Source: Cognatiyoonia koreensis (GTDB lineage: Bacteria; Pseudomonadota; Alphaproteobacteria; Rhodobacterales; Rhodobacteraceae). From it: a DNA stretch of 64,000 nt. The position numbers and the translations under genes were made by a program. The stretch spans positions 744,001 to 808,000 of the forward strand of contig NZ_FOIZ01000001.1 in assembly GCF_900109295.1 (NCBI RefSeq), read 5' to 3'. Of the stretch, positions 56,079 through 64,000 are shown one piece after another. The stretch's first letter is position 1, and every line of letters begins with the position of its first letter. Below the pieces are notes generated by a model that saw nothing but the letters and a program-made list of their open reading frames with translations, ran no database searches and had not been told where the DNA came from.

Positions 56079-56252
56079 TTGGAATACGACCCATGCGCGG
56101 GCTGCGATGAAATCCCGGTCTACAAGGTGCAGTCCACCGAACCCGTGAAACACTATCGGGAAGAATTTGGCGGCTCAGGGTTCCGGCTGGTCATGATTCC
56201 GCCGGATATCCGCGAGAAAGACGCCTCTGGCGGTTGCGGAGGTTACTGCTGA
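56079..56252 (+). CDS. Small Cys-rich ORF, 57 aa (uncertain)
   Basis: A TTG-initiated frame of 57 codons, too short for routine prediction: it has CAGC near the N-terminus, a middle with VYKVQSTEPVKHYREEFGGSGFRLVMIPPDIREKDA, and ends GGCGGYC. Four Cys in two clusters suggest metal binding. Frame and composition look coding, but the start is weak and an in-frame stop precedes it closely; it might be the remnant of a longer gene. It ends 9 bp before the convergent ftsB-like gene. Confidence 0.35.
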   Translation: MEYDPCAGCDEIPVYKVQSTEPVKHYREEFGGSGFRLVMIPPDIREKDASGGCGGYC

Positions 56253-56261
56253 TGTCCGCGC

Positions 56262-56561
56262 CTAGCGGATAACAATCTCGTCCGAGCGGATCAGACCAAG
56301 GACGTCGCGCGCCTGTTCATCCAGCAGGTCAAGATCAAGGTACGTGTCGGACAGACGGATCGTAAGGTTTTCCATCCGCGCCACTTCGGCCTGAAGAACG
56401 GCAAGTTCTTCGGTCAGCGCACGGCCTTGCGACTGCACTTCGGCCCGTTTGAATACGCCATAGTCACCCTGCACGGCGGCAAAGGTAAAATACAGTCCCA
56501 GCATCACCATGCAAAGAAAGTAAAGTAATGTGCCCATGGGCGGACGATTGCGTCGGGTCAT
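56262..56561 (-). CDS. FtsB/DivIC-like septum formation initiator
   Basis: A 99-residue bitopic protein: basic N-terminus (MTRRNRPPMG), a transmembrane segment (LLYFLCMVMLGLYFTFAAVQG), then a coiled coil (AEVQSQGRALTEELAVLQAEVARMENLTIRLS) and a C-terminal LDLLDEQARDVLGLIRSDEIVI motif. These are features of FtsB, a part of the FtsQLB divisome complex. The ATG at 56561 was chosen to give the normal length. It lies 120 bp downstream of the aldolase gene on the same strand. Confidence 0.88.
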   Translation of the reverse strand: MTRRNRPPMGTLLYFLCMVMLGLYFTFAAVQGDYGVFKRAEVQSQGRALTEELAVLQAEVARMENLTIRLSDTYLDLDLLDEQARDVLGLIRSDEIVIR

Positions 56562-56681
56562 TGTCGTGTGCCTCTTCCTACCTCTTGGCGGGTAGGTCCG
56601 GACAGAATCGCACAAACGATTCGCAAAGGGAATCCCTTTTTTCAGGAAATCGCAGAAAAATCAGGGGAATCCCGCGAAGGG

Positions 56682-57575
56682 TCAGCCCGCGACAGAGGCC
56701 GCAAAGACATCCTCGATCGTCTCGCTGATCATCGTGTTGAATTCGGCATCGCTCTGCTGTGCCGACAGGCCTTCGGTCAGCGCACGACTAAAGCTGGCGA
56801 CGACACCGGTATTCTCGGCTAGTCGCCGGTTGGCTTCCGCGCGGCTGTATCCGCCAGACAGGGCGACGACACGCATGACCTGCGGGTGATCGACCAGCGG
56901 TTTGTAGATGTTCGGGATTTCCGGAAGCGTCAGCTTCAGCATGATGGTGGCATTGGGGGCCAGTTGATCAAGCTCGGCCAGGATCGCATCGCGCAGGATT
57001 TCCTCGGCCTCCGCCTTGCCGGTCATCTTGATGTTGATTTCAGGCTCAAGGATCGGGACCAGCCCGTGCGAGATCACCTCTTTGCCAATCTGGAACTGCT
57101 GGGCGACGTTCGCAGCAATTCCACTTTGGGATACCGCATAGATGACCGAACGCATCTTGGTGCCGAACACGCCGTTTTCGGTCGCGCGACGCAGCAGGTC
57201 TTCAAGGCCGGGGATCGGTTTCATCAACTGGACGCCGTCAACCTCGGCTTCCAGCCCCTTGTCGATCTTGAGGAAAGGGACGACCCGCCGGTCTTCCCAC
57301 AAATAACGTGCTGCAGGTTTGCCGCCGAATGTGCGGTCCATCGTCATTTCAAACAGGATGGCACCGATCACCTTGGCCCCCGTAAAGGCGGGGGCATCCA
57401 CAATCCGCGACCGCATGCCGTGGATCAGGTCGAACATTTCGTCGTCTGTGGCGTATGCGTCTTCGCCGATGCCATAGGCTTTCAACGCTTTGGGGGTCGA
57501 TCCGCCGCTTTGGTCCAATGCTGCAATGAACCCGTTGGCATTGCGGACCTGTTCGGCCATTTCCTGCTTTGGCAT
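56682..57575 (-). CDS. fda: Fructose-bisphosphate aldolase, class I
   Basis: A 297-residue class I (Schiff-base) aldolase. The N-terminal GFIAALDQSGGSTPKALKAYGI, VPFLKIDKGLEAEVDGVQLMKPIPGLEDLLRRA, and the active-site Lys region IMLKLTLPEIPNIYKPLVDHP, followed by VVALSGGYSRAEANRRLAEN, identify it. It cleaves fructose-1,6-bisphosphate to triose phosphates, fitting the nearby pgk. Confidence 0.95.
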   Translation of the reverse strand: MPKQEMAEQVRNANGFIAALDQSGGSTPKALKAYGIGEDAYATDDEMFDLIHGMRSRIVDAPAFTGAKVIGAILFEMTMDRTFGGKPAARYLWEDRRVVPFLKIDKGLEAEVDGVQLMKPIPGLEDLLRRATENGVFGTKMRSVIYAVSQSGIAANVAQQFQIGKEVISHGLVPILEPEINIKMTGKAEAEEILRDAILAELDQLAPNATIMLKLTLPEIPNIYKPLVDHPQVMRVVALSGGYSRAEANRRLAENTGVVASFSRALTEGLSAQQSDAEFNTMISETIEDVFAASVAG

Positions 57576-57683
57576 CTTCTTCCCCTGATTAAATCGCTAC
57601 TGTCTTGCCTGTCCTATCGGGGTGCGTGCGGGGTGGCAATTCTGGTCGCGCTAACAGTCGCGAACCTTTTTTTGCGCAGTGTC

Positions 57684-57710
57684 CGGGCCCCGGCGACATA
57701 CCGGGGCCCG
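57684..57710 (-). terminator. Strong hairpin downstream of the 535-aa gene
   Basis: A perfect 10-bp stem, CGGGCCCCGG (57684-57693) and CCGGGGCCCG (57701-57710), loop CGACATA, 7 bp past the stop codon on the minus strand. It lacks a U-tract. Confidence 0.6.
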
Positions 57711-57717
57711 CAACATC

Positions 57718-59325
57718 TCAGTTTGTCAGATAGCGCGCGGGCAGATCGTTGCTGATCCAGTCGTTCAGGGCCGCTTGTTGCGCATCCGCCACCGCCGCGC
57801 GCCACGTGGCTGCGACCTCTGGACCCCGCCCTTTGAAGCGTCCTTCGATTTCCTCGCGCAATGACGTGGCTGCGATGTCCCCCGCAGCCTCAGCCAAAAG
57901 TGTGAAATAGTAGGCCTGAACGTAGTGACGTCGCTGACCTTCGCCAGTGAACAAGGCCAGCCCCATTCGGCGCAATTCACGCGGATCGTCTGACGTGATG
58001 TTGGCCAACGTCGGCAAGGCCTCGATCTCGTTCCGGAACGTGGACTGCGCGTCCAGCACGGCCTGCGTCGTCATCCGCGCCTCAAGCTTGTCCATCAAGC
58101 CGACGGTGCCGGGGATCGACGCGGCGGATGCGATCAAAGCATAGGAATAGGCCTCAGCCGGTGCGGCGTCCATCGTTGCCTCGGCCAGCAAGGCGGCGGC
58201 AGGGCCGGCTGCATCGCGATCGGCCAACAGTGGGGTCAGCGCATCTTCCAGCAGTGCGCGGCCCATCGGTACGCCGTCACCGCCCAGGATGGCGGTCGCC
58301 AGGTCGATGGTTTCGACCGCGCTCAACGCGCCGGGTTCGTTCAACTTGGCAAGGGTCGCCACGTCAATAATCTCGGACCTCTCGATCGGTGTGGCACGTG
58401 CCTGCAACCCGATTGCAGCAATCAGGAACTGCGGCGCTTCATACATCTCCGGTTCGACCACGATTCCGTCCGGTGGCAGGTTAGCCTGCAACGTTATTTC
58501 ACCGGGATCGGTGACGAAGGCTTCGACCTGATCCATCAGGTCACTGACAAAGTCGCGCTCGACCGCGCCAAGCGGGCGTAACCCTCCTTCCGACAGGGCT
58601 TGCGACACCGCTTCGGTGCCCAATTCGCGAATTGTCTGTGGATCGCGCAGGTTTTCGGGGATGACTTGGGAAATGGCTTCCCATCCGCCATCATCTTTCA
58701 ACGTTGCAACGGCCCGCGTCACGCGCACTGCTGGGTCGCCCGGATATCCGAATTCACCCAAGCGGGGCAGGATGGTGCCGCTGCCCGAAAGATCCAGAAT
58801 GCCAAAGCCATTCACTGCGACCGTGCCATCGACAGAGGTTGCACCGGTGGCATAGGAATAGCTCGCGCTGACCTTGAACTGGTCAAGCGGGACGTCCTTG
58901 TAACCGGCCGTACGCAGCGCAAGGGCGACTTCGCGTTCAAGGCAGGCAAGGGTGGCGCGGCCCCCGATCAGGTTCAGGTTCAGGTCGGCGGTAGTCTGGA
59001 ACTGGCTTGTCGCCGCGCTGGACAGCGTGGCGCGCTCAACCGTGATTTCACACTGGCGGGCCTGATCGTAAGGCAGCAGCGGGCGGGCGACGAGGCCCGA
59101 AATCGTGACCGTGCCGCGCAGCGGGTCGGCTTGCAGGTGATCGTATTGCAGCTCCATCTGCGTGCGGATCGCCGAAACGGCGGCATTTGCAAGGATGGTT
59201 GCGATGCGATCGGGGGCGAACACCTCGGCCAGGGTTGCTTGGGGATCGCGGTCTTGCGCGATCGCGGGGTTGGCCGCGGCCAGCGCTAGCGCAAACGAAA
59301 GTGTCAGGGCATAGATCGGTTTCAT
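57718..59325 (-). CDS. Periplasmic protein of unknown function, 535 aa
   Basis: A 535-residue protein with a signal peptide (MKPIYALTLSFALALAAANPAIAQ) and no further membrane segment. The N-terminal half is beta-rich (TVTISGLVARPLLPYDQARQCEITVERATLSS... with two Cys), reminiscent of AsmA-like or lipid-transfer domains; the C-terminal half is helical and repeat-like (AALLAEATMDAAPAEAYSYALIASAASIPGTVGLMDKLEARM), as in Sel1 or TPR solenoids. I do not recognise a named family. The ATG at 59325 has GGAGAG upstream. A TetR-like palindrome lies upstream. Confidence 0.75.
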   Translation of the reverse strand: MKPIYALTLSFALALAAANPAIAQDRDPQATLAEVFAPDRIATILANAAVSAIRTQMELQYDHLQADPLRGTVTISGLVARPLLPYDQARQCEITVERATLSSAATSQFQTTADLNLNLIGGRATLACLEREVALALRTAGYKDVPLDQFKVSASYSYATGATSVDGTVAVNGFGILDLSGSGTILPRLGEFGYPGDPAVRVTRAVATLKDDGGWEAISQVIPENLRDPQTIRELGTEAVSQALSEGGLRPLGAVERDFVSDLMDQVEAFVTDPGEITLQANLPPDGIVVEPEMYEAPQFLIAAIGLQARATPIERSEIIDVATLAKLNEPGALSAVETIDLATAILGGDGVPMGRALLEDALTPLLADRDAAGPAAALLAEATMDAAPAEAYSYALIASAASIPGTVGLMDKLEARMTTQAVLDAQSTFRNEIEALPTLANITSDDPRELRRMGLALFTGEGQRRHYVQAYYFTLLAEAAGDIAATSLREEIEGRFKGRGPEVAATWRAAVADAQQAALNDWISNDLPARYLTN

Positions 59326-59347
59326 ACTGTCTCTCCGATAAGAAATT

Positions 59348-59381
59348 CTATCGGGTGATAGCATTAATGAACAACGTTCAT
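59348..59381. promoter_or_regulatory. TetR-type palindrome and adjacent inverted repeat upstream of the 535-aa gene
   Basis: ATGAAC-AAC-GTTCAT (59367-59381) is a perfect 6-bp-arm palindrome of the kind bound by TetR-family regulators, and CTATC-GGGT-GATAG (59348-59361) is a second inverted repeat. On the minus strand, a TAGAAT -10-like box overlaps the second repeat and a TTGTTC element 18 bp earlier overlaps the first, so repression of the 535-aa gene is plausible. No TetR gene lies nearby. Confidence 0.4.
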
Positions 59382-59414
59382 AAAGGGCGGGTATTCCATA
59401 CCTTCGCGCCCCGC

Positions 59415-59915
59415 TCAGGGCAGATCACCAATCCGAATCCAATTCAGCGGCATCGCGGCAGTATTGCAGTCTATACAGGTCAGCCGACCGTCGCCGCGTG
59501 CCTCAAGGGTAAAACCAAGGTTTTCCCCGATGTCTTCGCTGCGACAATACCCGCTGATGCGGCGGCTGAAGTACATGCGCATCTTTGCGCGATCCAGACA
59601 GATTTCTGCACTGTTGAAACTGACCGGTGTGTCAATCAGATAGCCGACAGTACGCAGTCTGTAGCGGTCGATCATGATGCGCGGTTCCTCGATTCCGCGG
59701 GCGCGGGTGGCGAGGATATTGCCTTTCAACGGTTCCTGATCCAGCAGGGCAGGATCAATCACGTAGACGCCGTCATACGGATTTTCGGGCATGACCAGCG
59801 CTTCAACCCAAGGGTAAAGCATACCGCGTTCATAGCGGTCATTGGCGCGGTACAGGCCAAGGCCGATCAAAAGGATCAGCAGACCCAGACCGACCCATCT
59901 GAAAATTCTAGCCAA
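59415..59915 (-). CDS. Membrane-anchored protein of unknown function, 166 aa
   Basis: A 166-residue protein with an N-terminal transmembrane segment ([21 protein letters not shown]) and a soluble part containing a CxxC pair ([15 protein letters not shown]) and a further Cys pair ([12 protein letters not shown] and GYCRSED). The TTG at 59915 overlaps the pgk stop codon region by 8 bp and is preferred; an ATG at 59996 would overlap pgk by 89 bp. No family is recognised. Confidence 0.65.
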   Translation of the reverse strand: MARIFRWVGLGLLILLIGLGLYRANDRYERGMLYPWVEALVMPENPYDGVYVIDPALLDQEPLKGNILATRARGIEEPRIMIDRYRLRTVGYLIDTPVSFNSAEICLDRAKMRMYFSRRISGYCRSEDIGENLGFTLEARGDGRLTCIDCNTAAMPLNWIRIGDLP

Positions 59916-61083
59916 GTGCGGCGACACCCGGCAGCGTCTTGCCTTCCATCCATTCCAGAAACGCGCCACCAGCCGTGGAGATATAGGTGAAATCATCCGC
60001 CGCCCCGGCCTGGTTCAGCGCGGCGACCGTATCACCTCCGCCAGCGACGGAAATCAATTTTCCCGCCTTGGACAGTTCGGCGGCTTTCTTGGCGGCGGCG
60101 TTTGTGGCTGCATCAAACGGATCAATCTCGAAGGCACCCAGCGGGCCGTTCCAGACCAGCGTTTTCGCCTTTTCAAACACATCCGAGATATAGGCGACAG
60201 TAGCCGGGCCAGCATCGAGGATCATCGCGTTGGGTGGGCAATCGCTTGGCGCGCGATTCTCGCTTTCTGCACCGGCCTTGAATTCGCGTGCGATGATAAC
60301 ATCGCGGGGCAGGATGATTTCGCAGCCCGCGGCTTCTGCCTTTGCAAGGATGTCGCGCGCGGTATCTGCCAGATCGTGTTCGCAAAGCGATTTGCCGACA
60401 TCATACCCCTGTGCGGCCAGAAACGTATTGGCCATGCCGCCACCGATCACAAGATGGTCTACCTTGGTGACCAGATTGCCGAGCAGGTCCAGCTTTGTGG
60501 ATACCTTCGCCCCGCCGACAACGGCGACGACCGGGCGTTCCGGCGTGCCAAGGGCTTTTTCCAGGGCGGACAGTTCTTCTGCCATCAAACGGCCCGCGCA
60601 GGCTGGCAGCAGGCGGGCAATGGCTTCGGTGCTCGCGTGCGCGCGGTGCGCCGCAGAGAAGGCGTCGTTGACATACACATCGCCAAGCGACGCCAGCCGC
60701 TTGGCAAAGGCTTCGTCGTTCGCTTCCTCGCCGGGATTGAAACGCAGGTTTTCAAGCAAAAGAACCTCATCGCCTTCCATTTCGGACACGGCCTGCCCGT
60801 AGTCGCTGTCAACGAACGAGACAGGCACGCCAAGCGTATCCGCGACAGCCTGCGAGATATGTTCCAGCGACATTTCCGGCACGACCTTGCCCTTGGGGCG
60901 TCCGAAGTGGGCCATCAGAATGACCTTGCCGCCCGCGTCCTGAATATCATCGACTGTCGGGATGATCCGCTCGATCCGGGTGGTGTCCGTGACCTTGCCA
61001 TCTTCGACCGGCACGTTGATATCCACGCGCACCAGCACGCGTTTCCCGTTCAGATCCATGTCGTCGAGTGTTTTCCAGGCCAT
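59908..61083 (-). CDS. pgk: Phosphoglycerate kinase
   Basis: A 391-residue kinase of glycolysis/gluconeogenesis. Signatures: [34 protein letters not shown] (N-terminal substrate site), [47 protein letters not shown] and the C-terminal [45 protein letters not shown]. It converts 1,3-bisphosphoglycerate and ADP to 3-phosphoglycerate and ATP. Confidence 0.98.
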   Translation of the reverse strand: MAWKTLDDMDLNGKRVLVRVDINVPVEDGKVTDTTRIERIIPTVDDIQDAGGKVILMAHFGRPKGKVVPEMSLEHISQAVADTLGVPVSFVDSDYGQAVSEMEGDEVLLLENLRFNPGEEANDEAFAKRLASLGDVYVNDAFSAAHRAHASTEAIARLLPACAGRLMAEELSALEKALGTPERPVVAVVGGAKVSTKLDLLGNLVTKVDHLVIGGGMANTFLAAQGYDVGKSLCEHDLADTARDILAKAEAAGCEIILPRDVIIAREFKAGAESENRAPSDCPPNAMILDAGPATVAYISDVFEKAKTLVWNGPLGAFEIDPFDAATNAAAKKAAELSKAGKLISVAGGGDTVAALNQAGAADDFTYISTAGGAFLEWMEGKTLPGVAALG

Positions 61084-61212
61084 GTCCGTAATCCCGTTGA
61101 AGGCGAAAAGTTGCCCCTAGGTGCGGCAAGGATGCGCAGACGTCAACCGGGTTGCTTGGCATTCCGCCAGATGCGGCCTATCACTGCGCCAAAGATAAAC
61201 GAGGAGGGCCCC

Positions 61213-61719
61213 ATGGCCGATATCGACGACCCAGAAAACACGATCATCATGACGCTGAAAGATGGCGATGTCATCATCAAGCTGCTGCCCGACGTGGCAC
61301 CAAAGCATGTGGAACGGATGAAGACACTGGCCCGCGAAGGGGCCTATGACAACGTGGCGTTCCACCGCGTGATCGACGGTTTCATGGCGCAGACCGGTGA
61401 CGTGCAGAACGCAAATATGGAAAACGACTACAATCCCGGCCGCGCCGGGACAGGTGGATCATCCTATCCGGACCTGCCAGCGGAATTCTCGAAGGTTCCG
61501 CACGCCCGTGGGTCGCTTGGCGCGGCACGCTCTGCCAATCCGAACTCGGCCAACAGCCAGTTCTTCATCAACTTCAGCGACAACGATTTCCTGAATGGCC
61601 AGTATACGGTCTATGGACAGGTCATTTCGGGCATGGCGCATGTGGACAACATCGCAAAGGGTGAACCACCCGCGAACCCGGACCGCATGATCAGTGTGAA
61701 AGTGGCCGCCGATGCATAA
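61213..61719 (+). CDS. Cyclophilin-type peptidyl-prolyl cis-trans isomerase, cytoplasmic
   Basis: A 168-residue cyclophilin without signal peptide: DVIIKLLPDVAPKHVERMKTLAREGAYDNVAFHRVIDGFMAQTGDV, and the active-site FINFSDNDFLNGQYTVYGQVISGM. It speeds proline isomerisation in folding. GAGGAGGG precedes the ATG at 61213. It overlaps the next cyclophilin gene by 8 bp. Confidence 0.95.
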   Translation: MADIDDPENTIIMTLKDGDVIIKLLPDVAPKHVERMKTLAREGAYDNVAFHRVIDGFMAQTGDVQNANMENDYNPGRAGTGGSSYPDLPAEFSKVPHARGSLGAARSANPNSANSQFFINFSDNDFLNGQYTVYGQVISGMAHVDNIAKGEPPANPDRMISVKVAADA

Positions 61720-62260
61720 GTTTCTTCTTGCGGCTGGCTGCGCCGCACTGGCCACACCTGCGATGTCGGCAGGGCTCGAAATCGATGTCACTGGCGAAGC
61801 AAACGGCACCATAGTCATCGACCTGTTCGAAGACGTGGCACCCCAGCATGTGACGCAGATCACGACCATCGCGGAAAACGGCGACTATGACGGCGTCGTG
61901 TTTCACCGCGTGATCGAAGGTTTCATGGCGCAAACCGGTGATGTCGAATTCGGCAAGATCGACAATCTTGGTCGCGCTGGCACAGGCGGGTCGACACTGC
62001 CTGACCTGCCGGCAGAATTTTCGGACATCAACTTTGCACGCGGTGTTGTCGGCATGGCACGTTCGCAAAATCCCAATTCCGCCAACAGCCAGTTCTTCAT
62101 CATGTTCGACGAAGGCGCTTTCCTGAACGGCCAGTATACGGTCGTCGGAGAAGTGACCTCCGGCATGGAGGTCGTAGACGCGATCAAGCGCGGGCAGGGT
62201 CAATCAGGTGCCGTATCCGGCACACCTGACGTCATGTCCGAAGTGCGCGTCACCGAATAA
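61712..62260 (+). CDS. Cyclophilin-type peptidyl-prolyl cis-trans isomerase, secreted
   Basis: A 182-residue cyclophilin with a signal peptide (MHKFLLAAGCAALATPAMSA) for export to the periplasm, then the same domain as its neighbour (VVFHRVIEGFMAQTGDVEFGKI, FFIMFDEGAFLNGQYTVVGEVTSGM). The two genes overlap and form a pair serving the cytoplasm and the periplasm, as often in alphaproteobacteria. Confidence 0.95.
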   Translation: MHKFLLAAGCAALATPAMSAGLEIDVTGEANGTIVIDLFEDVAPQHVTQITTIAENGDYDGVVFHRVIEGFMAQTGDVEFGKIDNLGRAGTGGSTLPDLPAEFSDINFARGVVGMARSQNPNSANSQFFIMFDEGAFLNGQYTVVGEVTSGMEVVDAIKRGQGQSGAVSGTPDVMSEVRVTE

Positions 62261-62266
62261 ACTCAC

Positions 62267-62299
62267 GCACAGCCCCCTCTCGATTGGCGGGGGCTGTGC
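62267..62299. terminator. Hairpin between the cyclophilin genes and selO
   Basis: An 11-bp stem (62267-62277 and 62289-62299) with an 11-nt loop between convergent genes. No clear U-tract on either strand. Confidence 0.5.
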
Positions 62300-62343
62300 C
62301 AAAGGCAGCGGCCGATCACTGCCGACCTGAAACGACGTTTTTC

Positions 62344-63738
62344 TTACGTACCGCAGAATGTCTGAAGCACCGCTTCGCCTTCGGCTGGCGGGGCGGCAAG
62401 CGGGCGACGTATCGCGTCAAGTGGGGCAAACGGATCGGTCGTTTCGCGCAAAAGCGTTTGAAACGGCGCAAAATCACCCGCCACAGCGCTCTGAATGACG
62501 GCTTCGACCTGATGATTGCGCGGGATGACGCGGGGGTTCGCGGCCTTCATGAGCGCTTCATCGGGCTTGCGGGCCTGCCAGCGTGCCGCCCATGTCGCAA
62601 AGCCGTCACGATCCATGAAATGATCCTCTGGCCTGTCTTCTGACAAGGACGCAAAGCTGTTGGTAAAGTCAGCGCCTTCACGTGCAAGCAGATCAAGCAG
62701 ATCCGAAACCAGCGACACATCATCGCCGGTCGGCTGTTTCAGTCCCAGCTTGCCACCGAATTCTGTCAGCCACGCATCCTGATAGAGCTGCGGCAAACGG
62801 TTCACGCTGAGTGTGAAACTTTCAATAGCAGTGTCCTGATCAGGCATCAGCGGAATCAGGGCAGTCGCAAACTGCGCCATGTTCCAGGCGGCAATGTTCG
62901 GCTGGTTGTTGTAAGCATAGCGCCGCATCTGGTCGATGGAACTGAACACCTTGCCCGGTTGATAGTCATCCATGAAGGCACAAGGCCCATAGTCGATGGT
63001 TTCACCGGCGATGCTGGCGTTATCCGTGTTCATGACACCGTGGATAAAGCCCAGCGACATCCATTTCGCGATCAGTTTGGCCTGTCGCGCGATGACGGCA
63101 TCCAAAAGCGCCTGCGGGCCATCCGCATCGGGATAATGACGGGCAATGGTATAATCGGTGAGCGTTTTCAGCTCATTCATCATGCCGCGGGCGGCATAAA
63201 CCTGAAAGGTGCCAACACGGATATGGCTGCTTGCGATGCGGGTCAGTACCGCTCCGGGCAGGGCGGATTCACGATAAACCTGTTCGCCGGTCGCGACGGC
63301 TGCCAGCGCGCGGGTCGTGGGCACGCCCATCGCATGCATCGCTTCGCTGACGATATATTCGCGCAGAACAGGGCCAAGCCACGCGCGACCGTCGCCGCCG
63401 CGCGAATAGGGCGTGCGACCTGACCCTTTCAACTGGATGTCGCGGCGGATACCGCCAGCATCCACTACTTCACCCAACAGGATGGCACGTCCATCGCCCA
63501 GTTGCGGGTTCCAGTTTCCGAACTGGTGGCCTGCATAAAGCTGGGCAAGTGGGGTGGCACCCTCTGGCACGACATTGCCCGAAAACACGGCCGCCGGATC
63601 ATCCACATCAATGCCGAGGTTTTCAGCCAATGCATCGTTGAACGCGATCAATGCGGGCTCGGCGACCGGGGTCGGCGAAAGTGCCGTGAACATCGTCGCG
63701 GGCAGTCGGGCAAAACTGTTGTCGAACGCAATAGCCAT
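62344..63738 (-). CDS. selO: Protein adenylyltransferase SelO (YdiU)
   Basis: A 464-residue pseudokinase-fold protein that transfers AMP to Ser/Thr/Tyr of target proteins, important in redox stress. Signatures: YAGHQFGNWNPQLGDGRAILLGE, LKGSGRTPYSRGGDGRAWLGPVLREYIVSEAMHAMGVPTTRALAAV, GFIHGVMNTDNASIAGETIDYGPCAFMDDYQPGKVFSSID, with the Asn/Asp metal site. The alphaproteobacterial protein ends with Cys (TFCGT). Its start overlaps the stop of the upstream gene (TGATG). Confidence 0.96.
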   Translation of the reverse strand: MAIAFDNSFARLPATMFTALSPTPVAEPALIAFNDALAENLGIDVDDPAAVFSGNVVPEGATPLAQLYAGHQFGNWNPQLGDGRAILLGEVVDAGGIRRDIQLKGSGRTPYSRGGDGRAWLGPVLREYIVSEAMHAMGVPTTRALAAVATGEQVYRESALPGAVLTRIASSHIRVGTFQVYAARGMMNELKTLTDYTIARHYPDADGPQALLDAVIARQAKLIAKWMSLGFIHGVMNTDNASIAGETIDYGPCAFMDDYQPGKVFSSIDQMRRYAYNNQPNIAAWNMAQFATALIPLMPDQDTAIESFTLSVNRLPQLYQDAWLTEFGGKLGLKQPTGDDVSLVSDLLDLLAREGADFTNSFASLSEDRPEDHFMDRDGFATWAARWQARKPDEALMKAANPRVIPRNHQVEAVIQSAVAGDFAPFQTLLRETTDPFAPLDAIRRPLAAPPAEGEAVLQTFCGT

Positions 63739-64000
63739 CAATGCGGATCGGTCATCTGGACAAAGCCATCGACAGGGGCAAAGCCGCAACGCTTGCAAAA
63801 TCCCTTCGCCGGTGCGTCCGGGGCAAGTTGCACATGCATCGCTTTCAGGCCCGCTTGCCGCAGGTTGACAACGACTGCGTGCAGAACTTCGGTGCCGATG
63901 CCGCGATTGCGCACCGAAGCACGGATAAAGACCTCTTCAAGCCAGCCGACCATACCGCCATGCGCGACGGACCAACCAAAGGTCACCATCACATAGCCAA
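63738..64000 (-). CDS. GNAT-family N-acetyltransferase, 5' partial
   Basis: The frame is open to the window edge, and the true N-terminus lies beyond 64000. The visible part GYVMVTFGWSVAHGGMVGWLEEVFIRASVRNRGIGTEVLHAVVVNLRQAG carries the GNAT acetyl-CoA loop (RNRGIG). Substrate unknown. It is translationally coupled to selO by a 1-bp overlap. Confidence 0.85.
   Translation of the reverse strand, partial: GYVMVTFGWSVAHGGMVGWLEEVFIRASVRNRGIGTEVLHAVVVNLRQAGLKAMHVQLAPDAPAKGFCKRCGFAPVDGFVQMTDPH

Noticed and set aside
59842..61212. Very long plus-strand open frame continuing upstream of the first cyclophilin gene
   Set aside because: It is antisense to pgk, reads Arg/Gly/His-rich low-quality protein, and the cyclophilin domain begins at the ATG at 61213 with its own GAGGAGGG site.

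Overview
The window (64 kb, GC-rich) is a stretch of alphaproteobacterial chromosome, most likely from a marine Rhodobacteraceae (roseobacter-group) bacterium. The evidence is a complete RcGTA-type gene transfer agent (GTA) cluster, a DMSP lyase gene dddP whose six metal-binding residues sit at the numbering known for the Ruegeria enzyme, a LuxI/LuxR quorum-sensing pair, a short Rhodobacteraceae-style repeat, and dense single-copy housekeeping genes (acnA, purB, glnBA, tig, rpsF-rpsR-rplI, fab genes, pdhABC, pgk). I cannot name the genus from sequence alone. No insertion sequences, CRISPR arrays or rRNA genes were seen; there is one tRNA gene.

Layout. 0-7 kb: a partial YdeI-like gene, an EEP-family hydrolase, aconitase, a DUF1223 secreted protein, an LpxL-type acyltransferase, and a three-gene cobalt-type nitrile hydratase/thiocyanate hydrolase-like enzyme whose beta subunit is split in two. 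7-10.3 kb: a stand-alone FliG-like gene preceded on the same strand by an autoinducer-binding protein with no DNA-binding domain, divergent from luxR-luxI. 10.3-21 kb: purB, bioY, a hydrolase/OsmC fusion, dddP, glnBA, an nnr gene carrying an in-frame palindromic repeat, and a Hint-domain protein. 21-30 kb: tRNA-Leu, tig, a periplasmic nucleotidase, rpsF-rpsR-rplI, and two YceI proteins facing each other. 30-36 kb: fabD-fabG-acpP, a PAS/HWE histidine kinase, fabF-mltG. 36-50 kb: the GTA cluster g1 to g15, with a strongly structured non-coding stretch between capsid g5 and connector g6. 50-64 kb: cysE, pdhABC (without E3), an ftsB-like gene, class I aldolase, pgk, two cyclophilins, selO, and a GNAT fragment at the edge.

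How it fits together. The GTA genes run head to tail with frequent 4-8 bp overlaps and should encode a small tailed particle. The quorum-sensing genes are the main local signalling system; in related bacteria, quorum sensing influences GTA production and motility, but nothing here proves a link. The most notable points are the HTH-less AHL receptor placed just upstream of fliG, the split nitrile-hydratase-like operon, the candidate structured RNA in the GTA cluster, and the palindromic repeat that became coding sequence in nnr.
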